From: Hippophae tibetana
Taxonomy: Eukaryota; Streptophyta; Magnoliopsida; Rosales; Elaeagnaceae
Length of the DNA: 64,000 nucleotides
Direction: 5' to 3'
Assembly: GCA_037013495.1 (NCBI GenBank)
Contig: CM072809.1
Coordinates: 992,001 to 1,056,000, forward strand
The number at the start of each line of letters is the position of its first letter. Within the stretch, counting starts at the first letter, position 1. Shown here one piece after another: positions 10,601 to 24,008 of this stretch. The notes beneath the pieces are model-generated. The model was not told the origin of the DNA and made no database searches. It saw only the letters and a list, made by a program, of their open reading frames with translations. A program made the position numbers and the translations under genes.

Positions 10601-11385
10601 ACATTAAATAAAATAAAACAAATTTCATATTTTGTACACAAAAACACCAATAAAGATTAAAAAACTTAAGAGAGCTGCAGAAAGTATCTTGCATGCCATT
10701 ATCATCCCATAGTTTTTTATAAAAAGATGAAATTATTATTTTATAATTATAAAGTATCATATAATTATATATAAGAATAAGAATAAATTTATTTAAATTT
10801 TATTTATTATTTATTGAGTATATAATATGTAATTTGTATTAAATTTATCAGTTGTGTTTTAAGATGTTAGTACTTTAATAGGTATTTTTTCAAAAAATTG
10901 AAAGAAAATTATAAAAAATAATATATTAAAATTTATAATAATAAAAATATCATCGTAATAAAGTATTTAATTAGACAACATTTAATATTAAATAAATTTA
11001 AATAATCATAATTCAACTTAAACAACGTTTAAAATAAAATAATATTTTAAACTTTTTATAATTATAAATATATATAAAATGAGAATAAAAGATGTTATTT
11101 TTATAATTATAAGTTTTAAAATTATTATTTTTATTATTTTTGTAAATTTTATTACATTTATCTTAAAATTTATTGGATTCGAATACTAACATGTGAATAA
11201 CACTACATAAGAATAGGAAACCCCTGTCATGAAATAACATAAAAATTATCTCATAAAATTTATAACAATATATTTATATTAAATGAAGTTTAATTCTACC
11301 GTTTCAAAGAATCCAATGTGACATCGTCATCCCATCTTTCTTTTAAAAAAAATTAAATTATTACTTATAATTATTAAGTATAACA

Positions 11386-11390
<5 letters not shown>

Positions 11391-11438
<48 letters not shown>
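11391..11438. repeat. (AT)24 microsatellite
   Basis: 48 bp of uninterrupted AT dinucleotide. Confidence 0.95.
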
Positions 11439-11442
<4 letters not shown>

Positions 11443-12294
11443 ATAATATATAAAGTGATAATTATTATTAATTCTATAGGATGCCTTTTTAACAAGTTGA
11501 AGGATAATTTTATTTTTCGAGAAAATTTATTATATTTATTTTGAAACTTTTTGAACTATAGTTACACGTTATCAAATTCTTTAATCTTAATAAATAATTT
11601 CTCGAACACAAGCTAGCATAGAAAAAAATTACATAAAATAACATTTTTAAAATATAATATTAAATTAATTTAAATAATTATAATTTAATTTTAATAATAT
11701 TTAATACGAAATAATAGTTTTAAATTTCCTTAATATATATATATATATAATATTATTTTTATAATTAAAAATTTTAAAATATAATATTTTTGTTATTTTA
11801 TTTTATTTTTTATTATCATAGATGTCTCAATATAATTAAACTAAGTCTAACAGAGTTAAAGTTACAAATAAAAATAAAAATAAGAAAATGTAAATCTCAC
11901 GGCAGTACCATCGTTTCAACCATATCATGCTTCTTGATTCATTACTGATTTGTGTGCAATCTAAACAAATCTTTGTGATGTAAGATGTGTCCCATCTTAA
12001 AATAGAAAATTACTTATTTTGAAAAAAAGCCTTCAATAAAAAGCGACTGACAAGAACCCCATCGCAAGTTTAACTATAAAATTACTAGACAAATAATACC
12101 ATTATATATATATATATATATTATTTATAGTTAAAAATAAAATTAATAAAATTAATAATTAAAAAATTAAAAAATATTAACTTATTAATAATACTTTTTA
12201 TTAATAGTTAAATACTAAACTATAAAACATAAAACCTAAATCATAAATCTTAAAATTTAAATACTAAATTATTAAATTTAAGATTATTTTAATC

Positions 12295-12300
<6 letters not shown>

Positions 12301-12332
<32 letters not shown>
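12301..12332. repeat. (AT)16 microsatellite
   Basis: Uninterrupted AT dinucleotide tract. A shorter one lies at about 12104-12121. Confidence 0.9.
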
Positions 12333-12336
<4 letters not shown>

Positions 12337-12710
12337 TATTAAATATATTATTTTTCTCATTTTTATTGTTAAATATAAATACTCATTATATTAAATTTTT
12401 TATTAGTAGAAAATACATGTTCTTTTGGATTTATTATACATCTGTATTATTGAGCAAACTTTTAAGTAAATTTGATTTGGAAATGAAGTGGAGAATACAT
12501 GTTCCTTTGGGTTTATTATAGATCTATATTGCCAATCATTTCGTAACAATGACAAAAAAGATTCCAGAATGACGAATAGGAAGAAATCACGCGCATCACA
12601 TGAGAGCAATCACAAATTTGTGAATTTTGTTTTTTAAGTAACATTTTCACCCCCACAATAAACACATGTATATTAAGTTTCATAAAAATTACGCACGAAG
12701 AACACACACA

Positions 12711-12736
12711 ATATATATATATATATATATATATAT
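12711..12736. repeat. (AT)13 microsatellite
   Basis: Preceded by a short ACACACACA tract, so a compound AC/AT repeat. Confidence 0.9.
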
Positions 12737-15169
12737 TATCAAACAATTAATACAAATTTATGATTCTTAAACAAGATTTTAAAATATAATTAATCAAAAT
12801 ATTATAACTATTTTTTAAATTATTTTGTCAACCTAGAAAAAATTTCATTAAATAAAGACAAATCAATATAATCATGAATCAAAACAATATATAACAAAGT
12901 TTTCTTTGATAATGATTTTAATTAATTTTTTGATTATTTTTAAGTAATTTTTTAATCAGTTATTTTTTATAATAATTTTAATTGTAATTTTAATTTTTTT
13001 AAGAAATCATTATTAAATACGAGGTGATTCATAAATTTTTAAAATAAAATTTTGAAATTAGATTTCTTATTTTTTTTAATTTTTACTAAGCATTTTTTAG
13101 AGAACATAAAATCTTTGGATTTTTATATTTATAAGTATTTGAAGAAAATGATTAAAACCTAAAATTTGTAAATAATAATTAAAAAAATTCTTTATTTTTT
13201 AAGTAAAAAACAAGAAAAGAAAATATGTATGAAACATGAGATCAATAATATAAGAAAATGAAATTTAATATGTATAATATCAATAATATTGGCTTCGTAC
13301 TTTAGAAAGAAAGAAGAGAATGCAAGCGAATTTTTGGCATAAATTTAAAAAGTTAAATATAAAATATGAAAATAAAAATAAAAATGGATGTATAATAAGG
13401 CTCTTAATTAAGGTAGAATTTTTTAGAATTTTTCTTACTTGTTTTTGAGGGGAGCAATAAGGATAAGTCCCACTAATGAGGACAACGTGTTATAATTTCT
13501 AACAAATGCTAAGCCTCGTGTATTTGTTTGTGTTCATTGGGAGGAAGAAATCATACTTTAATTAGAAAAAAATAATGATTGCGTATCTTTTAGTAGGTAT
13601 AATTTCCTTTTCTTTTTTCTTTTTATCAAGATATTACAAAATATTTTGTTTGTCTTAACAATAAATAGAAAATTTAATGTAATTTGATTAACTTTATAAA
13701 CAAGAATGTAGAGATTCAAAACCTCTTTCTCACTTATAAACGTTAATATTCACTTAATCATCTGTATTAAAAAAGGTGTTGGAACTATATATTATGAGTA
13801 ATTCAAAAGAAATATTTTTATTGGAAATCATTTAGTAACTTGGTTGAGTGAAATATACATCAAATCTTGTTATAGCAAAATTAGGTGAATCTTTTGGATT
13901 TGTGATTTTGTGTGGAACCAACGTATGGTAGATTTTTAAACACTAGTCTAACATAGGCCAAACGATTGAAAGGCTTAAAAACTTGAAAAGCTAAAATTTC
14001 ATTCAGCTTTTATAAGAATCATGTAGAAGAAACAACAATTGGATTATAATGTAATATATGACTAAATTTTACCAAAAATTGAATAGTATAATACCTTCGT
14101 TAATACATCAGTACCATTTATTTATGTTATTTAAAACATTATGTTTTAACACCTAATACACGTATTAATATTTATTTTAACTATTTCGAATAATGTTTTT
14201 ATTTTATTTTTAATCAAAGTTGAACACATGTATTCTACTTGACAAATTGAACAAAAATATTTATGAAAATTTAAGGAAATAAGATAATAGAAAAAAGAAT
14301 TACGATTATATTTCTTACAAAAGAAAAAAAATTAATGGAATGATTTTTTTATTTTTTTATTTTATGTTATTTTGTTAAAAAAATTAAACTCATATTATTA
14401 ATGATAATAGTAATATATTGGTAATTTTTTTATTGTTATAGAGGTTCAATACTCTAGTTAATGTAGTAGTATTTATCATGTCTATATTATTAAAATGTTA
14501 TTTTTAATATCCAATTTAATTATTAGTACATCTTTTTATCATTAATTTTCACAAATATTCTTGTTTAATTTGTCATGTAAGACACATGTAATCAATTTTG
14601 ACAAAAAAGTAAACACTATTTAAAATGATTAAAAAGTGTACCGATTATTGAATAAATTTATTAAAATAAAATATTTTAATAACATTAGACATAAATGGTA
14701 TCAATGCATTAATTTAGGTATCTTACCTAAACACCATAACACTTATGACAATAATAATAATACTCTAATATCTATTGAACAATGTTTAAAATTAAATACA
14801 TGTAAATGATCGTAATCACGCTCCTCTATTATAGGTGGTTAAATAGATGTTTATTCTCATAAGTGGAAGAAGTTCATGTTTATCCACCTCGCTTGTAAAG
14901 TTAGTTATATGAGATACAATTGGGTGCTTAAAAGATTTAAAATTACCATAATTTAATGTACTTTAATTGATTAAATAGATTTATATTTGTATGATTTTAT
15001 CATATTTTATATAAATTTGTTTTTTCATAATCACGGGTATTTTTTATTATTTTTCAGATATTTTAATTCAAAAATAACTTAAAGACTCGAAGAAAAAAAT
15101 ATTAGAGACAATACATCACAAATATATTGAGAAAATAAATGAGAAAAAAAAATGGAAAATTGGACAAAA

Positions 15170-15560
15170 TAGGTCCAAAATGTCAAAAAACCCAAAATCG
15201 CACATGTAACCGCGCCGAGTTTCGCTTGCACACCAGTCCTTCCACGCCGAGTCCCGCGCCATTCCGTGCGTGCACCAGTACACTCCTCCCCCAGTCCCGT
15301 GCATGCTAGCAACCGATCTGTCGAGATTTTTGTGCCCATACATGTGCCAACCTATCCAAACGCGTCCAAATTCAAAATTTGGAATATTTTTCCCTTTTTT
15401 GGGCCTTTTTCTCATCTATAAAAGGACTATATTCCTCTATTCCAAAATACACATAATTTTCTGAGCTCTTTCTCTCTCTAGATTTTTTTTAAAGTTCTTC
15501 TCTTTTTGAGAGGAACTAGTTATGTTTTTTTTTTATAAATTTTTAGTTTTTGATTCGATA
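15170..15560 (+). other. GC-rich, TATA-bearing patch, LTR- or promoter-like
   Basis: A sharply GC-rich segment (about 15205-15320, with GCGCCGAG, CACGCCGAGTCCCGCGCC) is embedded in very AT-rich DNA. About 100 bp further on comes a clean TATA box, CTATAAAAGG at 15416-15425, then a CT-rich leader (CTCTTTCTCTCTCTAGA) and a GAGAGGAACTAG segment. Upstream text of the type GGTCCAAAATGTCAAAAAACCC is reminiscent of plant LTR U3 regions. I could not find a partner copy, primer-binding site or target duplication in the window, so a solo LTR is an inference. Reading frames through the patch do not resemble known proteins. Confidence 0.4.
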
Positions 15561-15599
15561 AGCAAATATGTAAATCCGTTTGTAGGTTTTCCAGTAACA

Positions 15600-18500
15600 A
15601 AATTAACATCAAAATATTCTAAGGATTCTTTTAAGGTATTATTTTAATGGATTCTTTACAGTTATTATTTTATGTTTTATTCTTATATATTATATTTAAT
15701 TTGTCTGTGATTAAATTTAATATGACTAACTGGTTGAAAATATGATATAATTATGACGTGATTATGCTTGCAAAATATTAAATAGGTAAAATACTTTTAT
15801 AAAATAAATTGATTTTGTTTTTATTCAAGATTTTATATTAAAGATGTTAGAGAGAAATACATTATTTTTATTACAAACTTAAATCTGAAAATTAGATTTT
15901 AAGGTTTAATTATTTAGTATAATTTAGAGTAATGTTATTTTATTTATTGGTAAAATCGCCACGTAGTTAGAGTGAAACTCTATTTCAAACGTTTTTTTAT
16001 AAGAATTATTATTCGAAAATGTATTGACGACATATTTTCAGTATTTGGTTTTAAAACTTGAAGTTAATACTTGAAAAATTAAATCTTAGGTTTAATTTGG
16101 ATACCTTGAATAAAGTCTAATTATTTGACTCTATCTACAACCGTGACTAGATGATTTGTTATTTTCTTAGAAATAAAATTAAAATTTAATATTTAATTAA
16201 TTAATAGGTCTAGTCTAAGGATATTAGTTAGTTAATATTAAATAAAATAATTTGGACCCTACCTAATGATACTTTCGTACCAAAAATTAAAAATCAACAA
16301 ATATTTTTATATCTTTAATAACCTAAATAATACGTGCAAACATAATTAATTTAATTATTATATCATTAAATACTCTACCGTTATAAATGATAAAATTTGT
16401 ATTATTGTTTATTGAATTTATATCTATGTTTATATTTATGTTATTAGATTAGAAAACAAACAAACCAAAATACCATGATAGGATGTTTAAGATTTAATTT
16501 TGTTTCTAAGATTTTGAATAATAAATTAAAAACCATATAAATTCCTTCATTAGATCGACATTTGAGAGTATACTTATAATTTTCTATAAAATAATTCGTA
16601 CACTTGCGATAGTTTTACAAATAATAAAACCATAAAAAAAAAAATTTCATAATATCGATATTTGTAATACTTATCTTGCTATTAATTCATTCTCATTCAT
16701 CACACTTTGATTCTCAATATATTATATTTTAATATATAAGTTTTAAATTAAAAATTGATAGTAATTAATATCTCACACTTAAATCCATAAATTATAAAGT
16801 ATGGCACTTAAATATAGTAAAAGCTTAAATATAATAAAAATATATTGTAACAAGTAACAATCAATGAATTTTAGTAATAAAAATATTAATTTTTTTAATA
16901 ATAAAAATATATTAATTTTATAATTATAAATTTTAAAAATTATTAACTAATAATAATAATAATAATACAATTTATATGTTATTAACATTATATTCAAATA
17001 AAAGATGCAGGCAGTAAATAAAATTCCCTCTTGAATAATTATACACATAGTTTAATCGCCACAATTTCAAACCGAGGGCGGCTCAATTTTATGTTACAGA
17101 CAATTAACAAAAGTCAGAAGAAGACAACCTTAACAGTTTCAATTAATTACAAGAAATCATTAATCTGCTTCTGTCTATAATTCATTTTTGTAATTAGACG
17201 AATAACTTCAACAATAATCATAATAATTTTTCTCGATAACACACTAACCAAAAAAGCTTTGTTTTCTTCTTCTCTTTTTCTGAAAAAAGGACTAAATTTC
17301 ATTTTTCCTTAAAATCGAAGAAATATTAGATGGATGAATAAACTAATCCTAACGAGACGAGATAGATTTCTTCAAAAAAAATCTTAAATTTTTAAAAATT
17401 ATTAATAATATGTCAAAAATCATCCTATTAACGAGTGATTTAAATGGGTAAATTTTTAATTATTTGTTCAACTTTTAAATTAATAAACTTAAAGACTTAG
17501 AACTAATCAAAGATAACGTGATAGTAACAACAGAGAATAATATAATCGTACTAACAAAGAAGCATAGAAACACAACATCCAAAGATGTAAAAGCGAGTCT
17601 TTTGTTGTTTTACAATCGACAAACATCGTTTTCTAAAACTAAGTTTCCTCCCACTATTTCTCAGACAAGATATATTTGGGAATGTTATTGTCGTTGTCGT
17701 AATTGTTACGTAATAAGAAATTAAAATTAGTCATATAAATAATAATAATCTTCTGTCTAATAATCTGAGTTTTGAGATAAAATTAAATCGAAATTTAAAT
17801 GATATTCATTTAAGAAAGTAGAGAATCTTAAATATACTAAGTGGATTAAAAAGGCATTAATTTTGTGTGGTTTATGAGTTCTTACGCAAAACACTAAATG
17901 GTTCTCTGTATTTTTAAAGGCCGATCCACTTGGTCTAAGAGCAATGGACTTTGGACGCGATGGTCATACTTGTTTCTTTACATAAACAACATTTCATTAT
18001 CAAAATCTACTTTTACACGCAACTTTTTTTGGTTAAGTTCTTAGATTATAACTACCTTTCTTTTATATTCATCAATATCTTCAAACATGGTTAGGCCTAA
18101 ATTTGATTGTTGATCAAAGTTTGACTTTGATTGGAAATCGCAATTTGAAACTCTAAAGATTTAAAAGGTACTGATTTAAGCAACCAAACATATTCACTCA
18201 ACCACGAAAAAGAATATTTCTCAAAAAAAAAAAAACAAGGCAATTTATTAATTTTAAATTTATAATTATAAAAATATAATTTTTTTTATATTTATTTCAT
18301 ATATTTTTATTATTAAAAAATTTATTATATTATATTATCTAATTAAATATTATTTAAATTTTATAAATATTATTTTTATAATCGTAATATTTTTCTTTTA
18401 GTCGGGAATATGTACTCAGCACTCTAGAATATTTAGACCTTTGAATAGATATACGAAGAAACCAAAATAAAAATAAAAAAATAGTAAGGGTGTGATGGGG

Positions 18501-19080
18501 CTGAAAATACACATTAAATATGGTATTTGAGTTTATATCTTTATCCAAAAATACCTATTATCGAGACTTCAATAGTATTTAAAAAAAAATTCAACGTGAA
18601 GGACTTTAAACGTCCAAATGTTCCTAACTATTTCCCACAGTTAGTACGGTAAATTTAGGCTTGTAATTTTGACCCAAAAACTGGAGAAAGGAAGAAAACA
18701 ATCAAACACGTAATTATCTTTATTGAACTCACTGGTGTTCCAAATTTCTAACTATTTGTTATTTTCTTCGCTTTTTCGAGATGGAAAGCTCTTTTCTGTC
18801 TTCCACCATGCATTCATGACAACTTGTCAGTACATATACAATATTACATCACCATCTTTTCTAATTTAATTGTTTTTTTATCAGAGAATTTCGAATTTAA
18901 TACAATGATAAATAAATAAATTATAAATATAAATATCATATTTGATCGATTAAAATATAATGAAATCTTGATTAAACTGAAAACTAAGAAGGTAATAAAA
19001 TCGATTTATAAAAAATAAGTAATTAGATTTTTTTCTCCCATTTAAAGAATAATCTCTTTTAAAGAATCGTGATTTTATTC
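15600..19080. other. Intergenic DNA, nothing recognised
   Basis: AT-rich with no supportable coding frame, RNA gene or structured repeat. Short frames such as 17518-17724 and 18354-18548 have no family resemblance and plant-intergenic composition. Confidence 0.5.
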
Positions 19081-19084
19081 TCAT

Positions 19085-19400
19085 TTTAATTATTTTTTCA
19101 ATTTTAAAACCTAAAACCCTATTCAGAAAAATAATAATTTTAATCCTTAATTTTAACCCACAAATATAACTATAAATCCAAAATCCACAACCCTAAATAC
19201 TATTTAGAAAAATAATAATTTTAACCCTAAACTTTAACCAAAAAATATAACTCTAAACCTTAAACATTATATCTTATACTCTATATCCTATACACTAAAC
19301 TATAAACCCTAAAAATTATACCTTATACTCTAACTCAAAATTCTATTTAAAAAAATAATAATTTTAACCATAAATCTTATAATCTTTACTCTAAATTTTA
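19085..19400 (-). repeat. Degenerate CCCTAAA-like repeat, inverted relative of 42840-43550
   Basis: Contains several CCTAAACCCT-like units (AAACCTAAAACCCTATT, AACCCTAAACTTTAACC, CTAAACTATAAACCCTAAA) alternating with AAAAATAATAATTTTAA. On the opposite strand the junction reads TTAAAATTATTATTTTTC then a (T/G)AATAGGGTTT segment. This is nearly the same junction as in the telomere-like element near 42840, so the two belong to one repeat family in opposite orientation. Confidence 0.65.
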
Positions 19401-21050
19401 ATAATTTATTTTGTCTGACAAAAAATAATAATTAAATAATATTATTTAAACTTTATTGAATATAAAAATATTATGGTAATATATATTATTTTTTATTTCA
19501 TTCTAATTATAAATAAAATACTATAATATTGATTTCTTTTTTAATTCAAGTATTCAAACTAAACAAAAATGTTTCATTTTTATTTCGATTTTATTAAATT
19601 CAAAAAAAAAAATCTTAAATGAGTTACTTATCTAGAATAACTAGAATTCTCAACTCATAAAAGAAAAAATAAAAACAATTATAGTACAATTAAATTCTTG
19701 TAGAAATTGTAGTGAGAGAAAGTCTTGAGAGTAAATTGCGAGTAATATATTGTAAGATTATAAGTGGTTCTTGAATATTTTCATACGTTATTTCTGATTT
19801 TTTAAAAACACTTCTTTTATCTTTTCTTATCCCTATGCTTTATTTTGATCCCTGTTCCTCTTATTTTCTGTATTCTCCTTCTGGAATTCAAAAGTTTCTT
19901 TGGGTTTTTCAAAATCTTTTGCTTGTATTCCTTTTATTTAGTGGTCTTTTTATGTACTAACATTTTTGCAGATCTTTATTGATTTTTTTACTTTGCTTTT
20001 ACACCTTCTTTCATCTCTATCATTTTCTCCTTCTCCCAATGTCTTGTCTTGATTCTTGTCCTTGGTTTTTCTACTTTCTTTGCCCTTTGAATCTGAAGAG
20101 TTTTTTTAATGGGGGATAAACGTTTCTCTAGTTTGGCTCTTCTAATGGTTACCTTTTATTTTGTTGGTATTTAGCGTGAACTTTCATGATTTCTTTATTT
20201 TGATGATATCGTTAATTAAATTATTAATATTAAATCTAAATAATTAAACAAACTATTTATATTATAATTATTATATATTTTTTTATAAAAAATTTTACAA
20301 ATTAAAAAAAAATACAAATATTTAAAGAAAAAACTTTCAACTCATACTTAAATTAAGAATATTAAGACTTATTTATTTTTTATGAAATGATTAAACCAAA
20401 TGTAAGGTAGTTTATTTATAATATTCACCATACAATCTACAACACACAAATATAAAACTAAGAAATAATTCTAACCACACAAATATTAGCTACATATTTC
20501 TCTTTTCTACAACTTTTAACCACCTTATTTATTCATCTTTTAACCACTCTATTTATTTTTCTAAATCCTTCAACCACTTTATTTATTGAATTGGTGTAAC
20601 ATTGAGTCTACCTTTTCTTTTTTCTTGTATATGATCTCTTGTACAATCTTTTGTCAAACATTCAAACTAAGCGATTTCATCTTGATTGAAATTCTGGCAA
20701 TTATACCAAATCATTCTTCCGTTTAATTAGAGCCTTCTTCCTCTGTTCCAATCAAGTATCTCGAGAAGCGAGCAAGCGTGTTGAGGTAGAGGAATCTGGA
20801 TAGTGCGTTATAGTCTTGACCTGAATGCGTTCTTTAATTTCTGACCTTTCATCCCTGGCTCTGTACCGTCAACAAATATGTTTTCTGAGGAGTCTGTTGG
20901 TTAGTTTTTTTTGCTGGTTTTATTCCCTTTCCTACTCGTGAAATTTGTCCGTAAATACCTGTCTCTTTAAATGACTTTTTTCTCACCTTTGTGGGGTTGC
21001 TTAAACTTTTCTTCTTTTCAACTTCTATGTTGTTCATTTTCCTTGCTTCA
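19401..21050. other. T-rich DNA upstream of the LINE, possible LINE leader
   Basis: From about 20600 the text becomes less AT-rich (CTCGAGAAGCGAGCAAGCGT, CATCCCTGGCTCTGTACCGTC) and leads without break into the LINE ORF1 start at 21053. It may be the LINE 5' leader. I see no gene in 19401-20600. Confidence 0.35.
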
Positions 21051-21052
21051 CA

Positions 21053-23170
21053 ATGCCTCCTAGTCCTAATCCCATCATCAACACTAAGTCTGTCAATTCT
21101 CTTTCACTCATTGAACTTTGTAGCGATTAGTCTGAAATGTTGGAGATTGTTATAAAGCTCTTTAATTTAAGGAGCAAAACATGGAACAAAACATGGAGCA
21201 AAACAAGGAGCAAAACATGGAGCAAAACAAGGAGCAAAACATGGAGCAAAAGATATGGAAAAAAACAGCCACGATACAAAGAATAGTGCAGCTGAGAAAA
21301 ATCTACCGCAGAAGAGTTTTGGGATCTGATGCCTTGTTGTTTTTTCTTCCGTCAGTTTTGTACCGTCGTTACCGCTAATTATCTTTCATCTCATTTGTAT
21401 GGTAATATTTGATTTAATAAAAAATTTGTTAATTTATTTTGCTATATATTACCAGTAAATTAAATAGAGTTATTTTGTGAGTTGATTTTAGATTTTGATA
21501 TAATTTTGTAAAATTCTCTTAAAATTGATGTTTGTATCTCTATTTGATTATTAATGGATTTTTCTCGGTCGTCGTCAGTAGAGTAGACTTTTTACATTAA
21601 AAAATTGAACTACTTAAATTATTGTTTGTCATTTACTGCTTATTATTTTGTTGTTACCCATTATTATATATTTATGCAACTAAAATTAGATCCGATCTCC
21701 GCGAGTGCTTATTTATAACAATCACTCATGTCACAATTTACTGCAGAGCTCATGAACCAGCCTGTATCTCTCTTGGAGATGGAGCACATTTTCGATTATA
21801 TGGTGACTGGCTTAAATCCAATTTGAGATTACATGCTTCTATGGCCTTATATATCAGAGATTACTTTTCTCAAGGGGTTGATTTATAATCTTCTGTCCTC
21901 AGAATTCAAACTCACTCTGAGAATTCTTCCCACACTCAAAGACTACAACAGCTCCATATCTCTAGTGAGAAACCTGTCAAACAAAATGACGTCTTGCCAG
22001 ATACATCAACCAATTTCCTTGGTCATATTACAACTCCTAAAGAACCTTTGAACCCTAGTTTAATTATTTGCAAGACAAATTCAAAATTGCTATCTGTTGC
22101 CCCAGATGCTTTGCCGAATGCGATGTTTGCTACATCAACCAAGATTTCAATTATTTTTGTCTTTCAAGAAGGCACTTCTAGACAAGGTGAAAATGTTATT
22201 CAAACTTTTACATTAATGACTGCTGATAATATTCTCACTTGTCTTGAACCTTTTGCCTCAACTAAAAAAGTTTTGCAAGAAGCCATTCAAGTTTTTACTG
22301 AGAAGTACTAACCCAGCTACAAACTCGTCTACTTCTCCTGCTCAATTAGATATCAGAAACCAACATGGTTCCTTTCTTGACGTATTTCATAACATGCACA
22401 ATTACGAGGAAGGTTGTCATTGGAAAGAACATTTTCAAAATTTCACCTCTGAACATACGGCACACATTGATACATCTCTTGCCTTTCCCATGATATCTTC
22501 CACTAATTTTACTACAACCACTGAAGCACCTTTTATCCATGTCATTTCTGGCTCTGAACATCCAGCTTCTTATGGTACTATGCTATCTACAGTTCAAGTC
22601 ACTATTCCAACCTCCACCATTTTCTCCATTGCACAACCTTCTGTTGTTCAAGTTACTATTCCAACATCCACCTTCTTCACTAATGCGCAACCTTCTGCTA
22701 CTGTTATCCTTTTATCATAATCTTTATCAAAACTTTCCAAGGGAGTCAAAAAAAGAAATCCTGTTGTCCGAAAGATTAACACCAGAATTTCTTCTGCTGA
22801 TAAATCTAGAGTGACAAAAGAAAAAAAGAATGAAAGTTTGGTCTCAACTGTTCCTGCAAGTCCAAAGAAAAGGAAATTGAAGGATGATTCTTTTTCCACA
22901 CCTCAAAAACGTAAAGCTCTAGGACAATTTCAATTTCTTTATTCACATTTTGTGATGGATAAAAGTCTTACTGATCACTCTGGTGGTAGTGTTGGTATGA
23001 AAACTATTGAAAAAGAAAGTAAATGGAACAAATTCATAAAACCAACTATTCAAGGAAGTAGCATGACTCAACAAGCTGAAGCTATTAAAGTTGAGGAAAA
23101 TAACAATCTTGCACAGATAGTTTCTATGGGTGGGGAGACAACCCTTAACTTGCCCCCAAACCAGCCATGA
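21053..23170 (+). pseudogene. LINE ORF1 remnant
   Basis: Probably starts at 21053 (MPPSPNPIINTKS) and is broken by a stop at 21128. A 12-nt repeat (21169-21250) and probably inserted text disturb the next part. From about 21690 a frame with CRAHEPACISLGDG and RLYGDWLKSN, resembling the region near the zinc knuckle of plant L1 ORF1 proteins, continues past a stop at 21886-21888 to about 22311. It then shifts frame, continues through a stop at 22718-22720, and ends in a lysine-rich tail (PKKRKLKDD, TPQKRKAL: nuclear-localisation-like) with stop TGA at 23168-23170. The stop overlaps the ORF2 start. No intact nucleic-acid-binding domain can be read, so the ORF1 assignment rests mainly on position and composition. 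Confidence 0.6.
21169..21250 (+). repeat. 12-bp minisatellite (ATGGAGCAAAAC / AAGGAGCAAAAC)
   Basis: About seven copies of a 12-bp unit alternating between ATGGAGCAAAAC and AAGGAGCAAAAC, giving a 24-bp higher-order period. In one frame it would read MEQN/KEQN repeats. It lies within the LINE ORF1 remnant and is probably a secondary expansion. Confidence 0.9.
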
Positions 23171-24008
23171 AAGTAGTTTCTTGGAACACTCGAGGCCAAC
23201 TATTCAACGAAGTATCCTGTTGTCCGAAAGCCTCGAGTGAATTTATAGACCAACTAGCTGTTGGCCTTGGTTTTAGATTTTCCATTTCATCTTCTGCTGC
23301 AAACTTAGATGGTAGTTTTGCTCTTTTCATCAAGCATGACTTTGAGCAATATGAAAGATTACTAGCTGTAGAATTTTGTGGAATGGCTGGTAGCCTTAAT
23401 AGATTGTTTGTTAGTTTGCTTGCATGCTACCCCTTATTATAATGAAAAAGCTATGTTTTGGTCTTACTTCTCTAGTGTTATTGAATCCTGTCATGGTGAA
23501 TGGTTAACCATTGGTGATTTTAATGAAATCTTGTATTCGAATGAAAAAAATGGAGAAAAACCTGTTAACATTCAGAAAAGTTTCGTAAAACAATTTATTG
23601 TTAGCTTTAGAGCTTTTGATATAAGTGCAGATGGACCCAAATTTACATGGACTAATAAATAATCAAGTGCATCTAAAGTTAAGAAAAAACTGGATCGAGT
23701 TGTTGCTAGTCATGGTTGGTTTCTGAATTATCCAAATGCTTTGGTTCTGACTAAATCTTTTACAGTCTCGGATCACTGTGCCATAGTGTTAGATTTGTTT
23801 AAATATAATTTAAATCTTCCCAAACCTTTTACATATATCGAAGCTTGGAATAGAGATCCAAATTGCAAACAAGTTGTTGATCAAGCTTGGAATTTTACTG
23901 CAACTGGAAACTAGGCATTGAATCTGTTAAAAAAAAAGTTACATCAAGTAAACTCAAAAAGTGGAATAAGAATGGTTTTGGCTTGTGTCATCCTTATGGA
24001 AGATTAAT
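23167..24008 (+). pseudogene. LINE ORF2 N-terminal endonuclease remnant
   Basis: Starts with ATG at 23167, overlapping the ORF1 stop as ATGA. The first residues, MKVVSWNTRG, are the typical start of the plant L1 apurinic-type endonuclease. Frame changes occur near 23430 and again near 23935, and there are stops at 23660-23662 and near 23912. Conserved blocks seen: EWLTIGDFNEIL (catalytic D and N of the endonuclease), GPKFTWTN, LDRVVAS, TVSDHCAIVLDL (the SDH motif), KPFTYIEAWNRD and LKKWNKNGFG. The reverse transcriptase is absent. Confidence 0.88.

Larger units (their letters stand above)
10601..15060. other. AT-rich intergenic DNA with TA microsatellites
   Basis: About 4.5 kb without a supportable gene. 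It contains the long (TA)n tracts listed separately and poly-A/poly-T text. Short frames at 12403-12746 are crossed by a TA microsatellite and are not credible genes. Confidence 0.5.

Noticed and set aside
12403..12746. Overlapping minus-strand frames containing IYIYIY repeats
   Set aside because: They translate a TA microsatellite and AT-rich DNA.
15079..15464. Reading frames of 64-99 codons on both strands through the GC-rich patch
   Set aside because: They overlap on both strands, resemble no family, and are expected where GC-rich text lowers stop-codon frequency.
17518..18548. Short frames of 64-68 codons
   Set aside because: No family resemblance, no start context and AT-rich composition like the surrounding intergenic DNA.
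22346..22899. Minus-strand frames opposite LINE ORF1
   Set aside because: They are antisense shadows of the plus-strand ORF1 remnant.
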